From Actimicrobium sp034313845 (lineage in GTDB: Bacteria > Pseudomonadota > Gammaproteobacteria > Burkholderiales > Burkholderiaceae_D), in NCBI RefSeq assembly GCF_034313845.1, contig NZ_JAVIWN010000004.1: a stretch of 64,000 bases of DNA; one strand, 5' to 3'. Each line of letters begins with the position of its first letter. Position 1 is the stretch's first letter. The translations under genes and the position numbers were made by a program. The notes beneath the pieces were generated by a model, which saw nothing but the letters and a program-made list of their open reading frames with translations, did not search any database and had not been told where the DNA came from. Positions 22,908 through 31,669 of the stretch are shown here, piece by piece.

Positions 22908-23746
22908 ACGAAAGCGACCGTCAGGCCAGGCAGACTGACGCCGGAAAATGCGGTCGTCCAGGTTTCGCCCGCAGCGATCGGATACGCATCGGTCCAGGTA
23001 CCGGTCGTGATAATTTCCCCGGCGGCCAGCGGCGCGAACTCAGGCTGCGTCTGCAACAGCTTGTGCAGATGCATCAGCGCATGCACCGGGCTATCGAGCA
23101 CGTCGGCACCGAAACCGGCTCCGCGCAATGAAAATCCTTCACCACAATCGGACGACAAGGAGATGCTGGAGTCAGTCAGTACCTGTGCCAGATTGCGACG
23201 CGAGGCTTCTGACAAAATGTGCGGCTCACCAATGATCAGCGAGCCATGCAGGCCAAACGCAGCCACTGCATCGGCTGGTTCAAACTGCCAGTTGGCAAAC
23301 GGGCAGACCACAATTTCAAAACCATGCGCCATCCATTCGATACAACTGGCCAACTCGGCTAGCGTCGCACTTTTTGCAGGTGCCTTGCGCAACTTGAAGA
23401 CAATTTCCGGTTCGAGACGCGGTTGCACGGCCCCGACAAGACTCTGGAGCGCACGGTTGTCGCTGGCGTAGCGGACGGTTGAATCGTAGATGGTGGCCCA
23501 GATAGGCGCATCGATCGGACCGGCACTGCGAAATTTGCTCCAGACCTTGCGGTTATTGAAGCCGATCTTGCGACCGACTGGCTGTTCGCCTTCGGCGATG
23601 CGGATATCGAGGATGCGCTTGGCGACTTCATAGCCATCGGCCATCGATAGTTCCGTATCTTGCGACAGACGCGGCATCAGCGCCGAGCCGGCTCGCGCAT
23701 CAAGCAACTGGTGGGCAAAACGATTGGAAATTGTGGACATCAGCAT
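22904..23746 (-). CDS. 2-keto-4-pentenoate hydratase-like protein (MhpD/HpcG family)
   Basis: The 280-residue protein belongs to the hydratase/decarboxylase branch of the fumarylacetoacetase fold. That branch hydrates 2-hydroxypenta-2,4-dienoate or 2-oxo-hept-ene-dioate after meta-cleavage of aromatic rings. Family features are GRKIGFNNRKVW (about residues 58-69), LEPEIVFKLRK (about 110-121), EWMAHGFEIV and the C-terminal GEIITTGTWTDAYPIAAGETW. It is the last gene of a seven-gene operon behind an ABC importer and an alpha/beta hydrolase. No ring-cleavage dioxygenase or aldolase is in the window, so the true substrate is open. An internal ATG at 23740 is an equally good start. Confidence 0.82.
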   Translation of the reverse strand: MLMSTISNRFAHQLLDARAGSALMPRLSQDTELSMADGYEVAKRILDIRIAEGEQPVGRKIGFNNRKVWSKFRSAGPIDAPIWATIYDSTVRYASDNRALQSLVGAVQPRLEPEIVFKLRKAPAKSATLAELASCIEWMAHGFEIVVCPFANWQFEPADAVAAFGLHGSLIIGEPHILSEASRRNLAQVLTDSSISLSSDCGEGFSLRGAGFGADVLDSPVHALMHLHKLLQTQPEFAPLAAGEIITTGTWTDAYPIAAGETWTTAFSGVSLPGLTVAFV

Positions 23747-23821
23747 TGCAGACTCGCGTAGGGTAGTTTTTAAACCGAACCCTATTCTCAGCTAGCGAGT
23801 GGTATTACACAAGCGCTGTAA

Positions 23822-24631
23822 CTAGGCATTTTGTCCTAGCCAGATTAACAACAATTGCTGGAAGCGCTCGGGCTGTTCCATCAAGAAGAAATGGCTGGCG
23901 TTGTCGAAAATCTCGGTGCGGGCATTCGGCAAGCCAGCGCCCAACCAGCCCGTGGCAGTCAGCGAGCAAATCGGATCACTGGCACCGGCCATGACCAGCA
24001 CTGGCTGGTGAATACGCGCCAGTTCAGGCAAGGTATCGTGTTCCTGACACGCCGTGTTCTGGCGAATGTAGCAGGCCGGCAAGCGGGTTTCGCCGCCGAT
24101 CAGCCGTTCGATGGCGGCGACCCGTTCGGGTTGCTGGTTGAAAAAATCCGCCGAGACAAAGTTCTGCACCGAATGCCGCGCATGATCGGCCCAGTTCATG
24201 CGCCATTCAAGCGCATCACGCATGTTGAGCAATACCCGTCGCCCGAGCGGGTCGAGCCGCGCAAACGACGCGCACAACACCATCGACAAGACCCGCGGCG
24301 GTGCCAGCAATGCCATCTGCTGTGCCACGGCACCACCCATCGAGCGGCCCACGACGTGGGCACTGGCGATTTGCAGATAATCCATCAGCCCGAGCGTGTC
24401 GCGCGCCAGATCAGCGGTGCTGACCGGTTCGTCAATCTGCGTGCTTTGCCCGGCACCACGATTGTCGAACGCAATGACCCGGTACGAATGCCGCAACAGT
24501 TCGATTTGCGCCAGCCATGCACTGAAGTCCCCGGCCAGTCCGTGGATCAGCACGACAGCCGGACCGCTGCCTTCGTCGATGTAGCGCAACGTAGTGTTGC
24601 CGACGGTGGCGAATTTTTGCGTGAATTCCAT
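23822..24631 (-). CDS. Alpha/beta hydrolase (enol-lactone or C-C hydrolase type)
   Basis: The 269-residue cytoplasmic hydrolase has a complete catalytic set: oxyanion region VLIHGLAGD (about residues 27-35), nucleophile Ser97 in GRSMG, an acid Asp near 221 in GASDPIC, and His near 248 in ASHFF. It resembles 3-oxoadipate enol-lactonases and meta-cleavage C-C hydrolases. It sits between livF and the MhpD-like hydratase in the same operon, which supports a step in an aromatic or dicarboxylic catabolic route. The exact substrate cannot be read from sequence. Contrast it with the second hydrolase at 31670, which lacks the nucleophilic Ser. Confidence 0.85.
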   Translation of the reverse strand: MEFTQKFATVGNTTLRYIDEGSGPAVVLIHGLAGDFSAWLAQIELLRHSYRVIAFDNRGAGQSTQIDEPVSTADLARDTLGLMDYLQIASAHVVGRSMGGAVAQQMALLAPPRVLSMVLCASFARLDPLGRRVLLNMRDALEWRMNWADHARHSVQNFVSADFFNQQPERVAAIERLIGGETRLPACYIRQNTACQEHDTLPELARIHQPVLVMAGASDPICSLTATGWLGAGLPNARTEIFDNASHFFLMEQPERFQQLLLIWLGQNA

Positions 24632-24643
24632 GATGAGTCCTTC

Positions 24644-25360
24644 TCAGGTAATGCCGAGGTGAGATTGCAATTGCGACTGCTGGTGCCGAAACTCGTCACC
24701 ACTGCCGGCAAACACGACGCGACCGGTATTGAGCAGTACCACGTCGTCGGCCACTTTCATGGCCAGGCCGAGATTCTGTTCGACCAGCAGGATCGCAATC
24801 TGGCTCTTGAGCTGTTCAAGCACATCACCGACCTCGCGCACAATTTGCGGCGCCAGCCCTTCGGACGGCTCATCGAGCAGCAGCACTAACGGATTGGTCA
24901 TCAGTGCCCGACCGATCGCCAGCATTTGCTGCTCGCCACCCGACAGGCTGGAAGCAAGCTGGTGCTGGCGTTCGCGCAGGCGCGGGAAAATGGCGTTGAC
25001 GTCGTCGCAGCTCCAGCAACGCCGACCGGCAGGGGTGTGCTTGCGTGCCGCCACCAGCAAATTTTCACGCACGCTGAGGCTGCCGAAAATGCGCCGTCCC
25101 TGCGGCACCAGACCAATGCCGGCATGGCTGATCTGTTCCGGCGTGCAGCGGGCGAGATCGAACCCGTCCAGTAGCACACGGCCCGAGCGCGGCGGCACGA
25201 AACCGGCGATGGCGCTGATGCAGGTGGATTTTCCGGCACCGTTGCGACCCAGTAGCGCCAGCACCTTGCCTCGTGCCAGCGTTAGCGAAACATCGTGCAG
25301 CACATGACTGTCGGCGTAGAACACATTGAGTTGATCGAGTTCGAGCAGGTTAGTGGCCAA
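24644..25360 (-). CDS. livF: ABC transporter ATP-binding protein, LivF type
   Basis: The 238-residue ATPase has Walker A GRNGAGKST (about residues 37-45), Q-loop LVPQGRRIF, signature SLSGGEQQML and Walker B LVLLLDEPSEGLAPQ. The SEGLAP sequence is the usual LivF form. It is the second ATPase of a branched-chain-amino-acid-type importer and overlaps the preceding livG gene by 11 bases. In this operon, with hydratase and hydrolase genes, the importer more likely carries an aromatic or short carboxylic acid than an amino acid. Confidence 0.93.
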   Translation of the reverse strand: MATNLLELDQLNVFYADSHVLHDVSLTLARGKVLALLGRNGAGKSTCISAIAGFVPPRSGRVLLDGFDLARCTPEQISHAGIGLVPQGRRIFGSLSVRENLLVAARKHTPAGRRCWSCDDVNAIFPRLRERQHQLASSLSGGEQQMLAIGRALMTNPLVLLLDEPSEGLAPQIVREVGDVLEQLKSQIAILLVEQNLGLAMKVADDVVLLNTGRVVFAGSGDEFRHQQSQLQSHLGIT

Positions 25361-26090
25361 GGTAAATCTCCCGGGTGCGCGGATCGTTGACGACTTGCTC
25401 GCGGGTGCCTGCCAGAATCACTTCGCCATAGTGCAGCAGCGTGATCTGGTCGGCGAACGCCAGTGCCACCTCCATGTCGTGTTCAATCATGATGATGGTA
25501 ATTTTGCGGTCAATCTGGCCAAGTAATTGCTGGATTGTCTCGCGCTCTTCGGCCGACAGGCCGGCCAGCGGCTCGTCGAGCAGCAGGACTTGCGGCTCCT
25601 GCGCCAGCGCCATCGCAATTTCCAGCCGGCGCTTTTCGCCATACGAGGTTTGCTGTAGCGGCAGCAGGGCCTTGTGACCGAGACCAACCGAATCCAATAT
25701 GGCGTGGGCACGCGCCGTCATCTCCCGCTCACCGGACAGGCTGCCCCAGTGATGCCAGCGCCGCACCGATTTGCCGAGCAACGCCAGCATCACGTTATGC
25801 AACAGCGTGTCCTTGCCGAACAGCGTGACGATCTGATAGGTACGTGCCAACCCGCCCTGCGCCCGACGTGCGGCGGACAGGCGTGTGACATCGCTGCCGA
25901 GCAGGCGGATACGGCCGCTGTCGGACAAGAAATCACCGGCAATCAGATTGAACAGCGTCGTCTTGCCGGCTCCGTTCGGGCCAATCAGCAAATGCCGCTC
26001 GCCTTGCTCGACCCGCAGGTCGACACCGCGCGTGACATGCAAGCCACCGAAAGCCTTGTTCAGGCCGGACAGTTCCAGCACGGGATTCAT
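25350..26090 (-). CDS. livG: ABC transporter ATP-binding protein, LivG type
   Basis: The 246-residue ATPase has Walker A GPNGAGKTT (about residues 38-46), Q-loop GLARTYQIVTLF, a signature-like SYGEKRRLEIA, Walker B VLLLDEPLAGLS and the H-loop IMIEHDME. The DEPLAGLS and EHDM sequences are typical LivG features. The start overlaps the LivM stop by four bases. It forms the ATPase heterodimer with the following LivF. Confidence 0.93.
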   Translation of the reverse strand: MNPVLELSGLNKAFGGLHVTRGVDLRVEQGERHLLIGPNGAGKTTLFNLIAGDFLSDSGRIRLLGSDVTRLSAARRAQGGLARTYQIVTLFGKDTLLHNVMLALLGKSVRRWHHWGSLSGEREMTARAHAILDSVGLGHKALLPLQQTSYGEKRRLEIAMALAQEPQVLLLDEPLAGLSAEERETIQQLLGQIDRKITIIMIEHDMEVALAFADQITLLHYGEVILAGTREQVVNDPRTREIYLGH

Positions 26091-27028
26091 GCGGACTCCT
26101 TGTTACGGCGCTGTTGCCAGCGCTTGGCGATACCCGGCACAATGCCGTTCGGTACAAACAAGACGATGAACAGGAATACGAAACCCAGCAGCATGATCCA
26201 GCGGTCGGTGTAACCGCTGGCGATATTTTTGAGCAGGACCACCAGCGCGGCACCGACCACCGGTCCGGCCAGTGTCGCCGGTCCGCCAGCAATGACCATC
26301 AGCAGCATCTCGGCCGAGTTGGCCAGTGACAGGCTGTGCGGGCTGATGAACTGCTGGTAATACACGTACATCAGGCCCGCCACGGCACCGAAAAATCCGC
26401 TGATCGTGAAGGTGATCCAGCGAATCAGCCAGACATTGAATCCGAGCGCGCTCATGCGGCGCGGCTGGTCACGCGTGCCGCGGATACTGGCACCAAACGG
26501 CGAGCGCACCCACAACGCCATGAGCGCCCAGACCAGCAGGAACACCAGCAACGTGAAGTAATAAAAATGGCTGGCCGGCCCCAGGTCCAGCCCGAACGGA
26601 TGCGGCCGGGTGATGCCGGACAAGCCGTTGTCACCACCGGTAACACCCGCCCAGCGATACGCAATGCCCCACAGGATCTGGCCCAGTGCCAGCGTAATCA
26701 TCAGGAAGCTGATGCCGCTGGCGCGCAGCGCGATGAGTCCGAATAAGGCCGCCACGACGGTCGATCCAGCCAGCGCTGCGGCTGCCGCCGACGCGTGGTC
26801 CCACTGCAAATTGAGCATCAGCCAGGCACTCGAATACGCCGCCAGTCCGAGGAAGCCGGCATGACCGAGCGAGGTCAGCCCGGCATAGCCAACCAGCAGA
26901 TTCAGGCTTAACGCAAACAGCGCAGCGATCAGTACCTGGCTGGCCAGGTTGGTGTAATAGTCGCTGCCGGTCAGCCACGGCATGATCGCCAGCAATACGA
27001 TGAACACAAGAAGTACGATGCGCTTCAT
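26087..27028 (-). CDS. livM: ABC transporter permease, LivM type
   Basis: The 313-residue permease has eight or more membrane helices. The family sequence LNLLVGYAGLTSLGHAGFLG (about residues 42-61) and the EAA-like region FGASIRGTRDQPRRMSALGF (about 173-192) are both present. In E. coli numbering it is LivM, the second membrane subunit. It overlaps both neighbouring genes by four bases (ATGA), so the importer genes are tightly coupled. Confidence 0.92.
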   Translation of the reverse strand: MKRIVLLVFIVLLAIMPWLTGSDYYTNLASQVLIAALFALSLNLLVGYAGLTSLGHAGFLGLAAYSSAWLMLNLQWDHASAAAAALAGSTVVAALFGLIALRASGISFLMITLALGQILWGIAYRWAGVTGGDNGLSGITRPHPFGLDLGPASHFYYFTLLVFLLVWALMALWVRSPFGASIRGTRDQPRRMSALGFNVWLIRWITFTISGFFGAVAGLMYVYYQQFISPHSLSLANSAEMLLMVIAGGPATLAGPVVGAALVVLLKNIASGYTDRWIMLLGFVFLFIVLFVPNGIVPGIAKRWQQRRNKESA

Positions 27029-27885
27029 GCCGCAATCCTTCCGAACAAGCCACGCGGACGCACCGCCAGAATCACGACCATCGGCAGGAACAGAATGATG
27101 TAAGCCAGGTCGGGGAACAGTGCCTGGCCAAAGCTGTAGATGAAGCCGATCACGAAGCTGCCGATGAAGGCGCCGGCCAGACTGCCGAGACCGCCCAGAA
27201 TCACCACCACCAGCGCCAGTGGCAGCATGTCGCTGTCCATGCCCGGATACACCGACAGGATGGGCGCAGCAATCACGCCGCCGATACCGGCGAGCGCCGT
27301 ACCGAGACAGAACACAATGGTGAACAGGCGCGAGGCCGGAATACCGATGCCGCGTGCCATCTGCATGTCATCGACGCTGGCGCGAATCATCATGCCGAGC
27401 CGGGTCTTGTCGAGCAGCAGCCACAGGCTGATCGCCAGCAAAATCGCAAAGCCCACCACACCAACCCGGTACAGCGGAAACACTTGCCCGAACAGCCGCG
27501 TCGAACCAGCCAGAAAATCCGGTGCACTGACCGGTTGCGGATCGCCGCCCCAGACCCACAGGCTGAAATCGGCAATGATGAAGGCAATCCCCAGCGTGGC
27601 CAGGACCTGGCCGAGGCTGTTGCCAGCGAGCCGACGCAGTACCAGTCGCTCGACTACCGCGCCCAGTACACCGACAGCTAACCCTGCGGCCAGCAGCGCC
27701 ACCAAAAAACTATGACCGTGGTTGATCACGCTCAAGCCGACATACGCGCCGAGCATGAAGTAAGCACCATGCGACAGATTGGCGATGCGCATCAGCCCGA
27801 AGATCAGCGAAAAACCCGCTGCCAGCGTGAACAGCACACCGCCCAGCGCAAGGCTGTTAAGACTTTGGATCAGCCAGAATGACAC
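27025..27885 (-). CDS. livH: ABC transporter permease, LivH type
   Basis: The 286-residue permease has about eight membrane helices. Typical LivH sequences are IFGLMRIANLSHGAYFMLGAY (split across about residues 28-48), the loop MIRASVDDMQMARGIGIPASR (about 166-186) and the C-terminal GRPRGLFGR-like end (VRPRGLFGR). It starts two bases after the substrate-binding protein gene and overlaps livM by four bases. It forms the membrane pore with LivM. Confidence 0.92.
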   Translation of the reverse strand: MSFWLIQSLNSLALGGVLFTLAAGFSLIFGLMRIANLSHGAYFMLGAYVGLSVINHGHSFLVALLAAGLAVGVLGAVVERLVLRRLAGNSLGQVLATLGIAFIIADFSLWVWGGDPQPVSAPDFLAGSTRLFGQVFPLYRVGVVGFAILLAISLWLLLDKTRLGMMIRASVDDMQMARGIGIPASRLFTIVFCLGTALAGIGGVIAAPILSVYPGMDSDMLPLALVVVILGGLGSLAGAFIGSFVIGFIYSFGQALFPDLAYIILFLPMVVILAVRPRGLFGRIAA

Positions 27886-27887
27886 GA

Positions 27888-29147
27888 TTATTTTTCCAGG
27901 TTGACGGCGACAGGGTTGTCACGGGAGTACACCGGCGCAGCCAGGAAGTCCTTGCGGTTGTAAGTCCAGAATTGCGAGACATCGGGATAGGTTTTGATGA
28001 TGCTGTTGACCAGCTTGCCGCCCTTGCGCTCGACCTTGCGGATGTAGACATTCATGATCGGATTACCGAGCGCATCAAGCTTGAGCATGCCGCGCGGATC
28101 ACCCGCCACTTCGACATTGCGCAATGCCGCCATGAAAGCAGGCTTGTCTTCGATCTTGCCGCTGATGGTTTTCAGCGCCTGCTCGAGGATCAGCGCGGCA
28201 CTGTAAGCACCCAGCGCGTAATAGCCGGGATCCTGTTTGTACTCGCGGTTCATGCCTTCGACGAAATGCTTGTTGGCCGGGTTGTCGATGGCGGCGGTGT
28301 ACCAGCCCGCCGAGATCACGCCGAGCGCTTCATCGCCCATCGATTTCAGGATGCCTTCGTCGACTGCGGTCATCGAAGCGAGCAGCGGGATCTTGCCCTT
28401 GAGGCCGTATTCGTTGTACTGCTTGATGAATTTCAGACCATTGCCGCCGGCAAAGCTGACGAAAACCGCATCGACCGTCGGATTGATCTGACCGATATAG
28501 GTGCCGTAGTCGGCCACGTTCAGTGGCGACCACAATTTCTGCACCACCTTGCCACCGTTTTCTTCAAAGGTGCGCTGGAAACCGGCCACGCCTTCATGCC
28601 CAAATGAAAAGTCGTCGCCAATGATGGCGATGCGCTTGTACTTGAGTTCGCGTGCCGCGTATTCGCCGAACGGCTGGGTCGGCTGGGCCGAGGTACCGAC
28701 CGCACGCACGAACCACGGATTAGGCTTGCGCTGGGTCAGGTCTTCGGCTGCGGCCGACGGCGAAATCACCGGGATCTGCGCCTTGCGGATGTAGTCGTCG
28801 ACGGCCAATGCCTCGAAGGCGGCAAGCGGGCCGATGATCACCTGCACGTTATTTTTTTCGACCAGTTCCTGCATCTTGGTCTTCGTGATGGCCGGTTGGC
28901 CAGCGCTGTCGGCAACGAACAGTTCGACCTTGCGGCCGGCAATCATGTTGTTGTGCTCTTTCAGGAAGAGTTGCAAGCCGTCTTCCATCTGCTTGCCGCC
29001 GGCGGCGAGTGCGCCGGATTTGACGGTCAGGAAGCCGATTCGGATCGGGTCACCTGCCGCGGCCTGGGCCGGGCCGGATAAAAGAGCAGCGACGGTCGCA
29101 GTGACTGCGGTCGCGACTGCAGCGAGGGTCAGGATTTTGTTCAGCAT
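27888..29147 (-). CDS. ABC transporter periplasmic substrate-binding protein, LivK type
   Basis: The 419-residue protein has a signal peptide (about residues 1-29, ending SGPAQAAA) and a type-1 periplasmic-binding fold, with IRIGFLTVKSGALAAGGKQM at the start of the mature part, VIIGPLAAFEAL and IAIIGDDFSFGHEGVAGF. It belongs to the Peripla_BP_6 family used by importers of branched-chain amino acids and also of benzoate-type acids. It is the first gene of the seven-gene operon; AAGGAGA lies seven bases before the ATG. The divergent GntR regulator lies 247 bases away and probably controls it. Ligand identity is unknown. Confidence 0.9.
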   Translation of the reverse strand: MLNKILTLAAVATAVTATVAALLSGPAQAAAGDPIRIGFLTVKSGALAAGGKQMEDGLQLFLKEHNNMIAGRKVELFVADSAGQPAITKTKMQELVEKNNVQVIIGPLAAFEALAVDDYIRKAQIPVISPSAAAEDLTQRKPNPWFVRAVGTSAQPTQPFGEYAARELKYKRIAIIGDDFSFGHEGVAGFQRTFEENGGKVVQKLWSPLNVADYGTYIGQINPTVDAVFVSFAGGNGLKFIKQYNEYGLKGKIPLLASMTAVDEGILKSMGDEALGVISAGWYTAAIDNPANKHFVEGMNREYKQDPGYYALGAYSAALILEQALKTISGKIEDKPAFMAALRNVEVAGDPRGMLKLDALGNPIMNVYIRKVERKGGKLVNSIIKTYPDVSQFWTYNRKDFLAAPVYSRDNPVAVNLEK

Positions 29148-29340
29148 GACATGTCTCCTTGATTGGTTTCATCAAATATTTTTTGACTTGGCTTCTTTTT
29201 TTGTGCTGCTTTAGCCTCTCTTTAATATATTACCAAATAAAAAAAGCCGATTGTTTATTATTTTAAATGAGCAGTTTTCCACAGCCAGATGCCAGTTTGC
29301 GTATGGTGCAGCGCGCAATTGATCGTGTTTGCGCTTTTTC

Positions 29341-29352
29341 GTGATGTATCAC
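29341..29352. promoter_or_regulatory. Candidate GntR operator palindrome
   Basis: GTGAT-GT-ATCAC is a perfect 12-bp palindrome 43-54 bases upstream of the regulator ATG. A related CGTGATATCTC lies 22 bases downstream, so a tandem operator is possible. The gap 29148-29394 is unusually AT-rich and must hold the divergent promoters. The assignment is based only on symmetry and position. Confidence 0.35.
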
Positions 29353-29394
29353 ATAATTAAAAAAATACATTTCGTGATATCTCAAATACTCAAC

Positions 29395-30075
29395 ATGACC
29401 ACATCACCAAATCCGCTTCCCAACACGACTACACCGCTTTTGCGCGAGTCGGCTTACGCGCAATTGCGGGCCGACATCCTCAGTTGTGCGTTACCACCGG
29501 GGTCGGAAATCCGCGAGGCCGAACTGGCCGCGCGCTTCCAGGTCAGCAAGTCGCCGGTCCGCGATGCCCTGATGCGACTCGAGCGCGAAGGGCTGGTCAT
29601 TTCGACGCCACGACAGGGTTACCGGGTCGCGCCGATTTCGGTCACCGACGTACAGGACATGTTCCAGCTGCGCGTCGCCCTCGAGCGCGCCTGCATGGAG
29701 CGCATCGTGCGCAATGCCAGCGATGCGCAGTTGCAGACGCTGGAGCCATTCCGCCAGTTCGATGCCGCCCAGTGGAGCGAAGGTTTCGTCGGCTATAACC
29801 GCAGCTTCCATCACACGCTGGCGGCGCTGGGCGGCAACCTGCGCATGCAAAACCACCTGATCGACCTGATCGACCAGATGGAACGTGCGGTGCGGGTCAG
29901 CGTCAGCAATGTCAAGAAAGGCAATCCCGAGTCGCTGGTCAACGAACATTGCCAGCTCATCGATGCGCTGCAAGAGCGCAAGACCAAGCGCGCCGAGCGC
30001 GCCGCCGAACACCATGTTTCCGCCGCTGCGAAACGCGTCAATGACGCCATTTCGCGGTTTGCCGTCGTCAGTTAG
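29395..30075 (+). CDS. GntR-family transcriptional regulator (FCD subfamily)
   Basis: The 226-residue protein has an N-terminal winged helix-turn-helix (about residues 15-80, with SAYAQLRADILSCALPPGSE and KSPVRDALMRLEREGL) and a helical FCD ligand-binding domain (about 90-215). The FCD domain has the usual Asp and His ligands, RVALERACME and FHHTLAALGGN. FCD regulators sense small carboxylic acids and usually repress adjacent catabolic operons. The ATG at 29395 gives the normal N-terminus; a same-frame extension to 29329 is AT-rich and probably untranslated. The neighbouring ABC/hydratase operon and the aldehyde dehydrogenase genes are its likely targets. Confidence 0.88.
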   Translation: MTTSPNPLPNTTTPLLRESAYAQLRADILSCALPPGSEIREAELAARFQVSKSPVRDALMRLEREGLVISTPRQGYRVAPISVTDVQDMFQLRVALERACMERIVRNASDAQLQTLEPFRQFDAAQWSEGFVGYNRSFHHTLAALGGNLRMQNHLIDLIDQMERAVRVSVSNVKKGNPESLVNEHCQLIDALQERKTKRAERAAEHHVSAAAKRVNDAISRFAVVS

Positions 30076-30105
30076 TCCATCGTTTTTTTATCAAGGGGAA
30101 GTCAG

Positions 30106-31635
30106 ATGTCCAGCGTTCCGAATACCAGTAACGGCGTACCCGTCCACGGCCTGTTCATTGACGGGCGCGAAGTCGCCGCCACCCGTCCCGACTTGCTCGA
30201 TGTAATCAACCCAGCCACCGGCGTCTTGCTGGCGCAGATCAGCCATGCCAGCGATGCCGATGTCGACCGTGCCGTACAAAGCGCCACGACCGCCTTCGAG
30301 AGTCCTGAATGGAGCGCGATGTCCAACCGCACCCGCGCCAAACTGCTCAACAAGCTGGCCGATGTGTTTGAAGCTAATCTCGAAGAAATCTATCACCTCG
30401 AAACACTGAACAACGGCCGCTCGCTCAACGAAACCCGGGCCCAGGTCTCGCGTCTGCCGGACTTCCTGCGCTATAACGCCGGGCTGGCGATTGCGCGGCG
30501 CGACTCGGTCATCCCGGTCGATGGCAATTACCTCAATTACACGTTGCGCACACCCATCGGCGTGGTTGGCAATTCGACCCCGTTCAACCATCCGCTGATG
30601 ATCATGATGAAAAGCCTGGCGCCAACACTAGCATCGGGTTGCACCACGGTCGTCAAACCGTCCGAATACACGCCACTGACCACGCTGCGCCTGGCTGCAC
30701 TGTTCGTCGAAGCCGGCTTGCCGCCGGGTGTATTCAATGTCATCACCGGTCTCGGGCCTACCAGCGGCAAGGCGCTGTCGGAACATCGCGGCCTGGCCAA
30801 ATGGGTACTGACCGGCGGCACCGAAGCCGGCCGCATTACCGGCGCACTGGCCGGTGCGAACTTTGCGCACCAGACGCTGGAACTGGGCGGCAAGACACCA
30901 GTACTGGTGTTCGATGATTTCGACGTCGATCAGGCCGTCAACTACGCCGCCTTTGGTGCCTTCATCGGTGCTGGCCAGACCTGTATTTGCGGCAGTCGCC
31001 AGATCGTGCAGGAAAAAGTCTATGACGAATTCGTCGAAAAACTCGCCGCCAAGGCCAAGTCGATCCGCATCGGCAATCCGATCGATCCGAAGGTCCAGCT
31101 CGGACCAGTGGTCTCGGCACGTCAGCAGCAACGGGTGCTGAGCTACATCCGCATCGGCCTCGAAGAAGACGGTGCACGACTGGTCGCCGGAGGCCGCATC
31201 CCGGCTGATCCGGCCCTGGCAAACGGCTTTTTTGTCGAGCCGACCGTGTTTGCCGATGTCACTGCCGACATGCGGATTTTTCAGGAAGAAGTGTTCGGAC
31301 CGTTCGTCTCGGTCACCAAATTCAGCACCGAAGCCGAAGGCATTGCGCTGGCCAACAATTCACCGTTCGGGCTGGCAGGTGCGATCCGCACCAACGACAT
31401 CACGCGCGCCCATCGTGTCGCGGCACGCCTGAAGTGCGGCATTGTCTGGATCAATGACCATCACCGGCTCGATCCGGCCTCGCCATGGGGCGGCGTCAAG
31501 GATTCCGGCATTGGCCGTGAATGCGGCACCGAATCATTCGACCAGCATTTCGAGACCAAGAGCGTGATGGTGCGACTCGATGACACGCCGTTCGACTGGT
31601 ACAAGGACACGGCGACCCAGCCGCGTCTGAACTGA
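30106..31635 (+). CDS. NAD(P)-dependent aldehyde dehydrogenase
   Basis: The 509-residue enzyme has the complete ALDH catalytic set: Asn161 in STPFNHP, the cofactor region VVKPSEYTPL, Glu259 in LELGGK and the nucleophile Cys293 in GQTCICGSR. It oxidises an aldehyde to an acid. By neighbourhood it could act on a semialdehyde produced in the pathway fed by the ABC importer. Ribosome-binding site AAGGGGA lies eight bases before the ATG. It follows the GntR gene by 30 bases and is followed by an alpha/beta hydrolase 34 bases later, so these three form one operon. Substrate specificity cannot be read from sequence. Confidence 0.9.
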   Translation: MSSVPNTSNGVPVHGLFIDGREVAATRPDLLDVINPATGVLLAQISHASDADVDRAVQSATTAFESPEWSAMSNRTRAKLLNKLADVFEANLEEIYHLETLNNGRSLNETRAQVSRLPDFLRYNAGLAIARRDSVIPVDGNYLNYTLRTPIGVVGNSTPFNHPLMIMMKSLAPTLASGCTTVVKPSEYTPLTTLRLAALFVEAGLPPGVFNVITGLGPTSGKALSEHRGLAKWVLTGGTEAGRITGALAGANFAHQTLELGGKTPVLVFDDFDVDQAVNYAAFGAFIGAGQTCICGSRQIVQEKVYDEFVEKLAAKAKSIRIGNPIDPKVQLGPVVSARQQQRVLSYIRIGLEEDGARLVAGGRIPADPALANGFFVEPTVFADVTADMRIFQEEVFGPFVSVTKFSTEAEGIALANNSPFGLAGAIRTNDITRAHRVAARLKCGIVWINDHHRLDPASPWGGVKDSGIGRECGTESFDQHFETKSVMVRLDDTPFDWYKDTATQPRLN

Positions 31636-31669
31636 ACTGTATCCCTCCCACCCGACAGGAAAGGCCATT